Of a stretch of DNA of 64,000 bases, positions 1 through 8,519 are shown piece after piece. Both the position numbers and the translations under genes were made by a program. Each line of letters begins with the position of its first letter. Position 1 is the stretch's first letter. Location of the stretch: NCBI RefSeq assembly GCF_017810075.1, contig NZ_JADNYK010000001.1, forward strand, positions 372,001 through 436,000. Direction: 5' to 3'. The DNA comes from Pseudozobellia sp. WGM2. GTDB lineage: Bacteria > Bacteroidota > Bacteroidia > Flavobacteriales > Flavobacteriaceae. Under the pieces are notes generated by a model. The model searched no databases, was not told where the DNA came from, and was given only the letters and a program-made list of their open reading frames with translations.

Positions 1-870
1 GCTAATAGCTTGATTACCATTTCTTATTATGAGAAACCCAACTCTGGTCCTGGAAATTCCAGAAACTTTGGAATGAAAAAAGCGAAGGGCAATTATTTCA
101 TAATACTTGATTCCGATTGCATCGTTCCAAAAGGGTATTTAGAGACCGTAAATGAATCGCTTCGGTCTGAATTCGTTCACTGCTATGGTGGGCCAGATGC
201 TGCTCATGAGTCTTTTACTCTAGTACAGAAGGCTATTAATTACGCAATGACTTCTGTACTGACCACCGGAGGTATACGGGGGAACAAAAAAGCGGTGGGC
301 AAATTTCAACCCCGAAGCTTTAATATGGGAATTTCGAAGGAAGCTTTTGAGGCGACGAATGGTTTTGGTCTCATACATCCGGGAGAAGACCCTGATCTCA
401 CTTTTAGAATTTGGGCCCAGGGGTATGATTCAAAGCTGATTCAAGATGCCTTTGTATATCATAAAAGACGTATAGATTGGAAAAAATTCTATAATCAAGT
501 GACCAAATTTGGTAAGGTTAGACCAATACTGAATAAATGGCATCCACATACGGCTAAAATTACCTACTGGTTTCCGTCGCTGTTTCTAATGGGTTTATTC
601 TTTGCAGTGCTATTAATATTCGTGAATATTAAATTGCCATTTTATTTGTATGTCGTGTATTATGCTCTAATATTTATCGATTCATTGATAAAAAACAGAA
701 ATTTGGCAATAGCTTTATTGTCTCTTTTTGCGGTAAGCACTCAGTTTCTCGGTTACGGACTCGGTTTTTTAAAATCAAGTATCTTGGTTAACTTTAACAA
801 AAGCAGGGCCGAAGTATTGTTTCCTGAACTTTTTTTTAAACCCAACAATGTTGCTGATACAAAAGATTAA
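1..870 (+). CDS. Family 2 glycosyltransferase, C-terminal part (cut by window start)
   Basis: Membrane glycosyltransferase of the GT2 (GT-A) family that moves a sugar from a nucleotide donor onto an envelope or exopolysaccharide acceptor; the actual acceptor cannot be read from the sequence. The reading frame is open to base 1, so the N-terminal nucleotide-binding strands lie outside the window and the TTG at 10 is not a true start. Visible are an N-S-R-N-F-G segment, a D-S-D metal-binding triad about 35 codons in, and a G-E-D-P-D-L catalytic-base type motif about 130 codons in. Three hydrophobic segments near the C-terminus anchor it in the inner membrane. Its end overlaps the start of the YbbR gene, suggesting one transcript with ybbR and coaE. 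Family is confident, substrate unknown. Confidence 0.85.
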   Translation, partial: ANSLITISYYEKPNSGPGNSRNFGMKKAKGNYFIILDSDCIVPKGYLETVNESLRSEFVHCYGGPDAAHESFTLVQKAINYAMTSVLTTGGIRGNKKAVGKFQPRSFNMGISKEAFEATNGFGLIHPGEDPDLTFRIWAQGYDSKLIQDAFVYHKRRIDWKKFYNQVTKFGKVRPILNKWHPHTAKITYWFPSLFLMGLFFAVLLIFVNIKLPFYLYVVYYALIFIDSLIKNRNLAIALLSLFAVSTQFLGYGLGFLKSSILVNFNKSRAEVLFPELFFKPNNVADTKD

Positions 871-1810
871 AAACGGTCTTAAAAAACGCAAGGTCAAGAT
901 ATTTCTTATATTCCTACTTTGCTCAGCCTTGATTTGGTTCATCAATAGCCTTTCGAGGTCATACGTTAACGATTCGGTTTTTGATTTAGAATATGTTAAT
1001 GTGCCCGAAGGGTTTTTGTTTGAAAGTGCCTCGAAGTCAGAAATTGATGTTAAGTTAAGGGCTGGGGGTTTTCAGTTTTTGCGTTTTAACTTTATTAATA
1101 AAAAGGTATTTATAGACCTTACCGAATTAGAGAAGAAGGCCTCTACCTTTTATGCTAGTCCGTTAGTGTATCGCAAACAAATTGAGAAGCAACTACCGGG
1201 AAATATGTCTCTTCTAGAAATAGATAATGATACGTTATTTTTTCAAATGTTAGCTGTCAAATCTAAAAAAGTACCTATAAAGCCAAGGGTAGAATTGAAT
1301 TTGGTGAAGAATTACCTTTTAGATGGTAAAATGACGGTTTCCCCTGATTCTGTTACTATTACAGGGCCTGCTGTAGAAATCGATACCATCGAATTCATAA
1401 ATAGTGAAAAAATACAGCTTCCTGATATGGCATCAAACTTTTCAAAAGATGTTGATTTACTGCAGTCTCCCGAATTAGAGAATACCACATATTCGAAGTA
1501 TCGGGTAACCCTAAGTGGTGAAATAGCGCGATTTTCAGAAAAGGTTTTTAAACTTCCTATTGAAAAGATTAATTTTCCCCAAGGGGCCCAGGTCAAAACT
1601 TTTCCTGAAGAGGTGCAGCTTTTATGTAAGGCTAAAATTTCTAGGCTTAAAGAGCTTGATGAAAGTGATTTTAAAATAATTGTGGATTATAGGTCACTTG
1701 AAAATTCAAACTCCAATGAAATTGAGCTTAAACTGACCAAAAGGCCGGAAGGTGTGCATAGTGCAAATCTTATGGAGAAAAAGGTCGAATTTTTACTGAA
1801 GCGCGAATGA
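848..1810 (+). CDS. YbbR-like domain protein
   Basis: Protein of 320 residues with one N-terminal membrane anchor (about residues 17-35) followed by an extracytoplasmic beta-rich region that fits tandem YbbR-like repeats. In Firmicutes the YbbR protein CdaR regulates the di-adenylate cyclase CdaA; in Flavobacteriia the YbbR gene is commonly found, as here, between a glycosyltransferase and coaE, and its role is not established. It starts inside the end of the glycosyltransferase gene (ATG at 848, 23-base overlap) and its stop overlaps the coaE start by 4 bases, so translation of the three is probably coupled. No cyclase gene is visible nearby, so a CdaR role is not supported by context. Confidence 0.75.
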   Translation: MLLIQKIKNGLKKRKVKIFLIFLLCSALIWFINSLSRSYVNDSVFDLEYVNVPEGFLFESASKSEIDVKLRAGGFQFLRFNFINKKVFIDLTELEKKASTFYASPLVYRKQIEKQLPGNMSLLEIDNDTLFFQMLAVKSKKVPIKPRVELNLVKNYLLDGKMTVSPDSVTITGPAVEIDTIEFINSEKIQLPDMASNFSKDVDLLQSPELENTTYSKYRVTLSGEIARFSEKVFKLPIEKINFPQGAQVKTFPEEVQLLCKAKISRLKELDESDFKIIVDYRSLENSNSNEIELKLTKRPEGVHSANLMEKKVEFLLKRE

Positions 1811-2397
1811 TTACGGTAGGTTTGACTGGTGGTATAGGTAGTGGTAAGACAACTGTTGCCGGCATGTTTGAAGATTTAGGTGTTCCTGTATATAATTCTG
1901 ATAAGCAGGCCAAAGAGCTAATGAATACTTCTCAAGAGGTGGTTAGTGCTATTAAGAAATTATTAGGTGATGAGGCGTATTACCGAGATAAAATAGATAG
2001 GGGGTATATTGCCGAAAAAGTTTTTAATGATGATGGATTGCTAGGGGAGTTGAATGCAATTGTGCACCCTGCAGTGCGGCAACATTTTATTGAATGGAGG
2101 GCGAATCAGAATTTCAGTTACGTTATTCAAGAGTCCGCACTTATTTTTGAAATAGGATCTCAAGATTTTTACGATAAAATCATTTTGGTTACGGCACCTG
2201 AAAACGTTAGGATAGCGCGTGTTTTGCATCGTGATACGCAGACTTCTGAAAAAGATGTAAAAGCGAGAATCGACAATCAACTGTCAGATAACAAAAAGAT
2301 GATTTCATCACACTTTGTAATTGAAAACCTCGATTTGAAAATTACAAAGGTTAAAGTAATGGAAATTCATCATCAACTTCTTCGTGGATACCAGTAA
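1807..2397 (+). CDS. coaE: Dephospho-CoA kinase
   Basis: Catalyses the last step of coenzyme A synthesis, ATP-dependent phosphorylation of the ribose 3'-OH of dephospho-CoA, in the cytoplasm. The protein begins with a P-loop G-G-I-G-S-G-K-T-T at residues 8-16, followed by the family's N-S-D motif at residues 30-32 and an L-I-F-E motif with an arginine-rich lid further on. The length (196 residues) is normal for the family. The start overlaps the YbbR stop by 4 bases. The pantothenate gene panB lies far away in this window (47270-48088), so the pathway is dispersed. Confidence 0.95.
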   Translation: MITVGLTGGIGSGKTTVAGMFEDLGVPVYNSDKQAKELMNTSQEVVSAIKKLLGDEAYYRDKIDRGYIAEKVFNDDGLLGELNAIVHPAVRQHFIEWRANQNFSYVIQESALIFEIGSQDFYDKIILVTAPENVRIARVLHRDTQTSEKDVKARIDNQLSDNKKMISSHFVIENLDLKITKVKVMEIHHQLLRGYQ

Positions 2398-2477
2398 CCA
2401 CAGCGTTTTAACATTTTTGTTAAGGTTTGGTTAAACGTACAATTTGCTAAATGTTAAATCTTTAATTTTATATTGAA

Positions 2478-4061
2478 ATGAATAAGAGGTTGTTTGTTCT
2501 TTTGGTGATTTTGATGAGCCTCTCCTTGATCGGAATTATTTTCGTTCAAAGCTTTTGGATAAAGCAGTCGGTAGATGACAAAGAAGAGCAGTTTTCTAAT
2601 GCGGTAATCGATATTTTAAATGAGGTTACCGAAAAGATAGAAAGACGTGAAAGACGCGATTACTCCGAAAGGTACTTAAGTCAGATAGACAGTATGGGGG
2701 TAGAGGCAAAAACGACACCTGTACGTAATTTCTTGTTTATCGATAAAGATTTGAATTCGAACGAGATTCGAACTTATTCTCACGGTATACTCGAAGAAGA
2801 TTATAATATAGCATCAACGTTCTTTGACAACAGCGATAGTGGAGATACCACCACTATAAAAAATTATACGAGCAAGCGTACTAGTATGGTCTTCAAAGAA
2901 AATTTCGACCTTGATGGTAAGAATATATCGTTGACACCCATTGAAAAAATCGAGAAGATAGGTGGGTTGACGTCTTTGGAAAAAGCGGCATTCGACGATA
3001 TGTTTATGGAGTATGCCAAAAAAGTACCTATTCACAAAAGAGTTTCAAAGCAAGAAATAGAATTGCTTCTAAATCGAGAGCTTAATGACCGAAATATGGA
3101 TATTGAGTATGAATATGGTATTTATAGCAGGGGCTTGCCCACCAAGGTGAAATCTAGAAAATTCAAGTTTTCTCAGAGTACGATTTATGAAGCCGATATT
3201 TTTAAGGATAGTGAGGGAGAAACTAATTTTTCCCTACTCATAAACTTTCCGAAGAAAAAACGCTTTTTGATCAGTTCGATAATGGGAATGGCATTTTTGT
3301 CATTATTGTTCATTTTGGTAATCGTAGCATCTTATTCCGGAGCTATTTATCAATTGATTCGTCAGAAACAGATTTCTGAAATAAAATCTGACTTTATCAA
3401 TAATATGACCCATGAGTTCAAAACACCTATTGCGACCATAAACCTGGCCGTTGAGGCGATTAAAAATCCGAAAATAATAGGTGACAAAGAAAAGATTCAT
3501 CGTTATTTGGGCATGATTCGTGATGAAAATAAACGCATGCATGCGCAGGTCGAAAATGTTTTGCGAATATCGAAACTTGAGAAGAATCAATTGGATATTA
3601 GTAAGGATAGGGTAGACCTTCACGACATAATACAAGATGCAATCGCTCATGTGGAGTTGATCGTGGCCGATCGTGGTGGTTTTATCGAAGCTAATTTGGC
3701 TGCACCCCGTAGTGAAGTTCTTGCAAATGAAATGCATTTTACAAACGTTGTTGTTAATATTCTTGATAATGCCATAAAATACTCCCCCGATGCGCCCCAA
3801 GTGAATATATCTACTGAAGTGGCCAAGAATTTTATAATACTTAAAATTCAAGATAATGGGGCGGGTATGAGTAAAGCTGTTTTGAAGAAGGTGTTCGAGA
3901 AGTTTTATCGAGAACATACAGGTGACCTTCATAACGTGAAAGGGCATGGTTTAGGCCTTGCTTATGTAAAAAATATTGTAGATGACCATCAGGGTGAGGT
4001 CTATGCAGAGAGTGAAAAAGGAAAGGGAAGTACTTTCTATATAAAATTGCCTTTAATTTAA
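2478..4061 (+). CDS. Sensor histidine kinase, RprX-like
   Basis: Membrane sensor kinase of 527 residues. An N-terminal transmembrane helix (about 5-27) and a second one (about 262-290) flank a periplasmic sensor region of about 230 residues without a recognisable domain. No HAMP domain separates the second helix from the kinase: the HisKA phosphoacceptor His312, in the N-M-T-H-E-F-K-T-P box, follows almost at once. The HATPase part carries the N-box, D-N-G-A-G-M and G-H-G-L-G-L motifs. The next gene, 9 bases downstream, is its OmpR-type partner. The pair resembles RprX/RprY of Bacteroidota; the signal is unknown. A TTAAC-N6-GTTAA inverted repeat lies upstream at 2408-2423. Confidence 0.88.
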   Translation: MNKRLFVLLVILMSLSLIGIIFVQSFWIKQSVDDKEEQFSNAVIDILNEVTEKIERRERRDYSERYLSQIDSMGVEAKTTPVRNFLFIDKDLNSNEIRTYSHGILEEDYNIASTFFDNSDSGDTTTIKNYTSKRTSMVFKENFDLDGKNISLTPIEKIEKIGGLTSLEKAAFDDMFMEYAKKVPIHKRVSKQEIELLLNRELNDRNMDIEYEYGIYSRGLPTKVKSRKFKFSQSTIYEADIFKDSEGETNFSLLINFPKKKRFLISSIMGMAFLSLLFILVIVASYSGAIYQLIRQKQISEIKSDFINNMTHEFKTPIATINLAVEAIKNPKIIGDKEKIHRYLGMIRDENKRMHAQVENVLRISKLEKNQLDISKDRVDLHDIIQDAIAHVELIVADRGGFIEANLAAPRSEVLANEMHFTNVVVNILDNAIKYSPDAPQVNISTEVAKNFIILKIQDNGAGMSKAVLKKVFEKFYREHTGDLHNVKGHGLGLAYVKNIVDDHQGEVYAESEKGKGSTFYIKLPLI

Positions 4062-4070
4062 TTTAAAATT

Positions 4071-4784
4071 ATGGAAACTATAAATAAGAAAATACTATTG
4101 GTTGAAGATGATCCGAATTTTGGGATCGTGCTGAAGGACTATTTGTCTATGAACGATTTTGACGTTACATTGGCAAAGAACGGAATGGAGGGTTTTGAGA
4201 AGTTCAAAAAAGATAACTACGATATCTGTATTTTAGATGTGATGATGCCTTACAAAGATGGGTTCACTTTGGCTAAGGAGATTCGTGAGAAAAACGAAAA
4301 TGTGCCAATTGTATTTCTTACTGCCAAAACAATGAAAGAAGATGTATTGAAAGGATATAAGGCAGGTGCAGACGATTACCTGAACAAGCCTTTTGATTCT
4401 GAAGTGCTATTGATGAAGCTTAAAGCGATTCTTCAAAGAAAAGCATCCAATACATTGGCCGATAGCAAGAAATTTGAATTTCAAATCGGTAATTTCCATT
4501 TGAATTCAAAACTTCGTTTCTTAAAATATAAAGAAGAGGAGTCGATAAAGCTTTCACCAAAGGAAAACGAATTGCTACGACTTTTGGCGCTGCATGAAAA
4601 TGATTTAATGCCTCGAGAATTGGCACTCACCAAAATATGGAGAGATGATAATTACTTTACTTCTCGAAGTATGGATGTTTATATAGCGAAATTGCGTAAA
4701 TATTTAAAACTCGATGATACCGTTGAAATTTTAAATATTCACGGAGAAGGATTCCGCTTGGTAGTGAAAGAAGAGGAGAAATAA
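4071..4784 (+). CDS. OmpR-family response regulator, RprY-like
   Basis: Two-domain response regulator of 237 residues. The receiver domain has the acidic pocket at residues 12-14 (E-D-D), the phosphoacceptor Asp56 in the motif L-D-V-M-M-P and the conserved lysine in the L-T-A-K motif near residue 105. The C-terminal half is a winged-helix DNA-binding domain of the OmpR/PhoB class, ending in the usual G-x-G-F-R-L-V pattern. It lies 9 bases after the histidine kinase and is presumably phosphorylated by it. A strong hairpin terminator follows. In Bacteroides RprY is known to bind promoters of central metabolic and stress genes; whether that holds here is inference. Confidence 0.9.
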   Translation: METINKKILLVEDDPNFGIVLKDYLSMNDFDVTLAKNGMEGFEKFKKDNYDICILDVMMPYKDGFTLAKEIREKNENVPIVFLTAKTMKEDVLKGYKAGADDYLNKPFDSEVLLMKLKAILQRKASNTLADSKKFEFQIGNFHLNSKLRFLKYKEEESIKLSPKENELLRLLALHENDLMPRELALTKIWRDDNYFTSRSMDVYIAKLRKYLKLDDTVEILNIHGEGFRLVVKEEEK

Positions 4785-4807
4785 TATTTATGAGTAGAAC
4801 TGAATAT

Positions 4808-4834
4808 AAAACCCGTTTTTAACGGGTTTTTTTT
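4808..4834. terminator. Bidirectional intrinsic terminator
   Basis: A 10-base perfect inverted repeat (arms 4808-4817 and 4821-4830, AAAACCCGTT/AACGGGTTTT, 3-base loop) followed by further T residues, with an A-run on the opposite side. It separates the convergent response regulator gene and the gluconokinase gene, whose stop codon lies within the T-tract. Confidence 0.85.
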
Positions 4835-5336
4835 ATGCCCATTGGTTATCAAGTTTTTTGATGATATTTTCTACAATTACTTTCGGACTATCTTCAATAT
4901 TCACCAATAATGCCGATGTAGGTATTTCTAAAGCCTCGAATTGTGAGCGCAGTAATTTTGGGGGCATAAAATGACCTTTTCGCTGCTGTAGCCTCTTTGA
5001 AACCAATTCGAATGAACCACTTAAGAAAACAAATTTAAGTTGGTCTTCCAATCCGTTGCGCAATAACTTTCTATACTTATGCTTTAACGCCGAACACGCA
5101 ATGATAGCACCTTGTTCTCGATTTTCTTTTGCCAGTTCGTTCAGCTTAACGAGCCAACCTTTTCGATCTTCATCATTTAGAGGATGCCCCTTGGCCATCT
5201 TTTCGACATTTTCATCAGGGTGGTAATCATCGCCATCAAAAAAACTGAGTTCCAATTTTTTGGCCAATAACTTTCCAATAGTGCTTTTTCCCGAGCCTGA
5301 GACGCCCATAACAAATATAATCGGTGGCTTTTTCAT
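4833..5336 (-). CDS. gntK: Gluconokinase
   Basis: Small P-loop kinase (167 residues) that phosphorylates D-gluconate to 6-phosphogluconate. Features seen: Walker A G-V-S-G-S-G-K-S at residues 11-18, the F-D-G-D-D-Y-H-P motif typical of GntK about residue 35, and the A-C-S-A-L-K motif in the middle of the protein. Length matches the family. It is the last gene of a six-gene minus-strand run and overlaps the miaA stop by 4 bases, so it is probably co-translated with miaA. No gluconate transporter or dehydratase is adjacent. The family also contains shikimate kinase relatives, but the H-P-x-x-N-x-x-K-M region fits gluconokinase. Confidence 0.9.
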   Translation of the reverse strand: MKKPPIIFVMGVSGSGKSTIGKLLAKKLELSFFDGDDYHPDENVEKMAKGHPLNDEDRKGWLVKLNELAKENREQGAIIACSALKHKYRKLLRNGLEDQLKFVFLSGSFELVSKRLQQRKGHFMPPKLLRSQFEALEIPTSALLVNIEDSPKVIVENIIKKLDNQWA

Positions 5337-6235
5337 AGCAGTTTTTCTATATCGTTTTGTATCTGGGTAGAAGAAGTATCAAATTCATACCAAAGTGTTT
5401 GTTCATTTTTTTTGAACCAAGTCATTTGCCTTTTGGCAAACCTTCTTGTATTCTTTTGAATTTCTGAGATGGCAAACTCCAGCGACCAATCTCCTTTAAA
5501 GTAATTGAATAACTCTCGGTAACCCACAGTTTGTAATGCATTTAAGTGTTGATAATCAATCAGGTTTCGAACCTCTTCAATTAGTCCTTCACTAACCATT
5601 AAACCAACTCTCTGATTGATACGATCATATATGGTTTGTCTTTCCGCCGTTAACCCTATTGTAATGGTCTTAAACCTGCGCTTTTTCTTTTCGGATTTCA
5701 AAAATGAAGAATAAGGGCGGCCCGTACCGATGCAAATTTCAAGTGCTCTAACCAAACGGTGTGGATTGTTAAGATCTACCTTTTTGTAATACTCGAAATC
5801 TTCTGTTTTGAGTAACTCTTGTAGGCTTGATATGCCATTCTTATCTAACCTCTTATTGAGCTCAAGCCGTATTTCAGCGTTTACTTTAGGAAAATTATCA
5901 AGCCCTTTGGTAACTGCATTTATGTACAATCCGCTACCACCGACCATGATAACTATATCTTTTTTTTGATAAAGTGTATCAAGCCGATTAAGTGCTTCCC
6001 GTTCAAAATCTCCAACAGAATAATCGTCTTGAATGCTGCGATGTTGAATGAAATGGTGCGGAGCTTGGGACAATTCATCATCTGCAGGTACGGCGGTACC
6101 GATATTCATTTCCTTATAGAATTGCCTTGAATCAGCTGATATAATTTCGGTTTTAAAATGCTTCGCAAGCTCAATGGCAAGTTTTGTCTTTCCGATTGCC
6201 GTGGGCCCTATGACTGATATAAGTAATTCGTTCAT
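5333..6235 (-). CDS. miaA: tRNA dimethylallyltransferase
   Basis: Transfers a dimethylallyl group from DMAPP to N6 of adenosine-37 in tRNAs reading UNN codons. The 300-residue protein has the family P-loop G-P-T-A-I-G-K-T at residues 10-17, the D-S-R-Q-F-Y motif near 35-40 with the catalytic aspartate, and the Q-K-N-T-R-R-F-A-K-R-Q motif near the C-terminus that contacts tRNA. It shares one base with the upstream channel gene and overlaps gntK by 4 bases, so it sits in the middle of an operon. No oddities were seen. Confidence 0.95.
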   Translation of the reverse strand: MNELLISVIGPTAIGKTKLAIELAKHFKTEIISADSRQFYKEMNIGTAVPADDELSQAPHHFIQHRSIQDDYSVGDFEREALNRLDTLYQKKDIVIMVGGSGLYINAVTKGLDNFPKVNAEIRLELNKRLDKNGISSLQELLKTEDFEYYKKVDLNNPHRLVRALEICIGTGRPYSSFLKSEKKKRRFKTITIGLTAERQTIYDRINQRVGLMVSEGLIEEVRNLIDYQHLNALQTVGYRELFNYFKGDWSLEFAISEIQKNTRRFAKRQMTWFKKNEQTLWYEFDTSSTQIQNDIEKLL

Positions 6236-7089
6236 TAGAGTTTGCTTCCGCAGTTATAGCAATGGGTGGCATCATCTCTATGACCTTCTTTGGCACATGT
6301 AGTACAAGCTTGAGTATTTACGTGAACGAAATGCTTGTCTCCCGAAGGTTTTTTTTCGTGGTCTTGCCCTTGTTTTCCAAATTCTACGGTAACAATACCA
6401 GTTGGTACGGCAATTACGCCATAACCGACCAGCATAATAATCGTGGCTATTAGTTGACCTTGAGGAGTGATAGGCGCTATATCTCCATATCCTACAGTAG
6501 TAAGGGTCACGATAGTCCAGTAAATACTTGTAGGTATACTGGTGAAGCCAGCTTCATCACCTTCGATCAGATACATTACAGTACCTAGTATCACCGATAA
6601 GATTAATACTGCAAATAAGAATACCGTAATTTTTGCACGACTTGCTTTTAAGGCGCGTTTTAATTGTGAAGCTTCGCCTAGAAAACGAACTAGTTTTAAT
6701 ATACGAAAAACCCGAAGTAATCTAAAGGCGCGAATGGCCAACAGTACTTGTGATCCCGCAAATATATACGAAAGGTAAAGGGGAATGGTAGATAAGAAAT
6801 CAATAATGCCATAAAAGCTAAAAATATATTTTGATGGCTTTTTTATACTAATGATTCGTGCAATATATTCTATGGTGAAGAGCACGGTAACGACCCATTC
6901 TAAAACAAATAGGGTCTTATGATATTTAGCATCGATCCACCTAACACTCTCTAACATAACTAGCAAAACACTAATTATAATCAGAAAGAACAATAGAATA
7001 TCGAACCATTTACCCAATGGGGTGTCGGCTTCATATATTATTTCATGGACTCTGTGTTTCCAGCCCTTATCAGGTTTACTATCTCTCAA
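6235..7089 (-). CDS. Voltage-gated potassium channel with C-terminal zinc-ribbon-like tail
   Basis: Six-helix ion channel subunit of 284 residues. S1-S4 lie between about residues 28 and 137; S4 carries regularly spaced arginines (120, 123, 126, 129, 135). The pore between S5 and S6 has the potassium filter T-V-G-Y-G-D at 198-203. After S6 there is a short hydrophilic tail ending in two cysteine pairs, C262-x2-C265 and C277-x2-C280, that looks like a small zinc ribbon in the cytoplasm. No RCK or cyclic-nucleotide domain is present. It shares a base with miaA and follows the exonuclease gene after 3 bases, so expression is tied to these housekeeping genes. Assembly as a tetramer is known for the family. 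Confidence 0.9.
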   Translation of the reverse strand: MRDSKPDKGWKHRVHEIIYEADTPLGKWFDILLFFLIIISVLLVMLESVRWIDAKYHKTLFVLEWVVTVLFTIEYIARIISIKKPSKYIFSFYGIIDFLSTIPLYLSYIFAGSQVLLAIRAFRLLRVFRILKLVRFLGEASQLKRALKASRAKITVFLFAVLILSVILGTVMYLIEGDEAGFTSIPTSIYWTIVTLTTVGYGDIAPITPQGQLIATIIMLVGYGVIAVPTGIVTVEFGKQGQDHEKKPSGDKHFVHVNTQACTTCAKEGHRDDATHCYNCGSKL

Positions 7090-7092
7090 TAT

Positions 7093-8460
7093 CTAGTTGC
7101 TTAACTCTAAAATCTTTAATACCCTTCTTTTTCTAAGGTATGTTTCAATGATGTGTGAAGTGTTTTCATCGCCCTTCATGGGAACGATTATCGATTCTAA
7201 GATATGAATATTATTAATTTGATGATTGAGGTCATAGAAACCAAATCCTTTGAAGATACCATTTTTAATTAGAACCGCACTATATTCTCCAACTTCTCGA
7301 CCCTTGTCAACGATGATAATATTCTTATGGTCTAGTGAATATTTATCTACTGCTGTTCTTACGCGTTTATTGTAATTTTCTATGGGTTCTTTTTTAATAC
7401 AAGCGCCATGACAATCACCTGAATCATAATTCGAACAATTTTTTTTCGCCTCTGAAATTCCATTGAGTTTAGGGCAGAGCTCAAATTCTTCAGTGATTTT
7501 ATAAATGAAATTCTTAGCCCCGGCCGAACTGTTGAATGTGGTTAATGCTTCGTTGCTATCTTTCAATTTTTCTGCTACCAAGGTAAGATAGCCATCACTG
7601 TTTGTCTTCACGATAACTCCGTGAGAAAATAATGTTTTGGGTTGCTTAGGGTTGAATCTGGGTCGATTTCTTCTTAATTCTTCATTTTCTTTTAGAAGTG
7701 CGACTAGTTCGCTACCTGTTTTTTCAAATGTAACTTTTTTGGTCGCTTTCTGAAGTTGTCTTGATCGACTGCCATTGTTGGTAAAGTGTTGATTAACACG
7801 TTTTTTTATATTACTACTCTTGCCTAAGTATAGAACTTCACCATCTTTATCGTGCATGTAATATACGCCGGTTTCAGAGGGTAATGATTCAACAATGTCT
7901 AACTGTCTATCAGAAAGTTCACCATGTTCCTTTTCTCTGATAATATCTTTAACAATGGTTTTATCTGAATCTTTGGAGAGCAAAACTTTAAATAGTTTTA
8001 AGGTAGCCAGTGCATCTCCATTGGCCCGATGTCGATCGCTCACAGGTATGCCCAATGAGCGCACAAGTTTGCCAAGACTGTGTGACTCGGCTTCAGGAAT
8101 CAGTTTTTTAGAAAGATCTACTGTACAGAGTGTTTTTCTTTCAAAATTATACCCCAACCTTCTAAATTCGGTTCGAAGTATTCTATAATCGAATTGCGCA
8201 TTGTGGGCCACAATTACACTAGAATCGGTAATTTCGACTATGCGCTTGGCTACCTCATGAAATTTAGGTGCTGTACGTAACATTTTGTTGTTGATTCCCG
8301 TAAGATTGACCACAAATGGCTGAATGTCTTTTTCCGGATTGACTAGACTAATAAACTTATCTACAACTTTATGTCCATCAAATTTATGAATGGCGATTTC
8401 TGTAATGCCTTCTTCATTAAATTTTCCTCCTGTAGTCTCTATATCGAGTATTGCGTACAT
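7093..8460 (-). CDS. DnaQ-like exonuclease fused to GIY-YIG (UvrC N-terminal-like) nuclease
   Basis: Two-nuclease protein of 455 residues. Residues 1-165 form a DEDD 3'-5' exonuclease domain: D-I-E-T at 6-9, H-N-x-Q-F-D near 86-91 and H-R-x-N-G-D-A near 144-150. Residues 196-275 form a GIY-YIG domain with G-V-Y at 198-200, Y-L-G at 211-213 and an arginine at 221. Downstream, C329-x12-C342-x7-C350-x3-C354 resembles the cysteine spacing of the UvrC iron-sulfur cluster. This fused architecture (exonuclease plus Cho/UvrC-like nuclease) occurs widely in Bacteroidota and Actinobacteria and is assumed to act in DNA repair. The gene is third in the minus-strand run. It lacks the UvrC C-terminal endonuclease half. 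Confidence 0.88.
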   Translation of the reverse strand: MYAILDIETTGGKFNEEGITEIAIHKFDGHKVVDKFISLVNPEKDIQPFVVNLTGINNKMLRTAPKFHEVAKRIVEITDSSVIVAHNAQFDYRILRTEFRRLGYNFERKTLCTVDLSKKLIPEAESHSLGKLVRSLGIPVSDRHRANGDALATLKLFKVLLSKDSDKTIVKDIIREKEHGELSDRQLDIVESLPSETGVYYMHDKDGEVLYLGKSSNIKKRVNQHFTNNGSRSRQLQKATKKVTFEKTGSELVALLKENEELRRNRPRFNPKQPKTLFSHGVIVKTNSDGYLTLVAEKLKDSNEALTTFNSSAGAKNFIYKITEEFELCPKLNGISEAKKNCSNYDSGDCHGACIKKEPIENYNKRVRTAVDKYSLDHKNIIIVDKGREVGEYSAVLIKNGIFKGFGFYDLNHQINNIHILESIIVPMKGDENTSHIIETYLRKRRVLKILELSN

Positions 8461-8519
8461 TAAATTAGTTTAGTCTTAAAAAGATGCTTTTGGGTCGCAA
8501 GATAAATTTACCGAAGATT

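Noticed and set aside
3303-3947. 214-residue ORF on the minus strand
   Set aside because: Lies inside the histidine kinase gene, whose motifs are intact.
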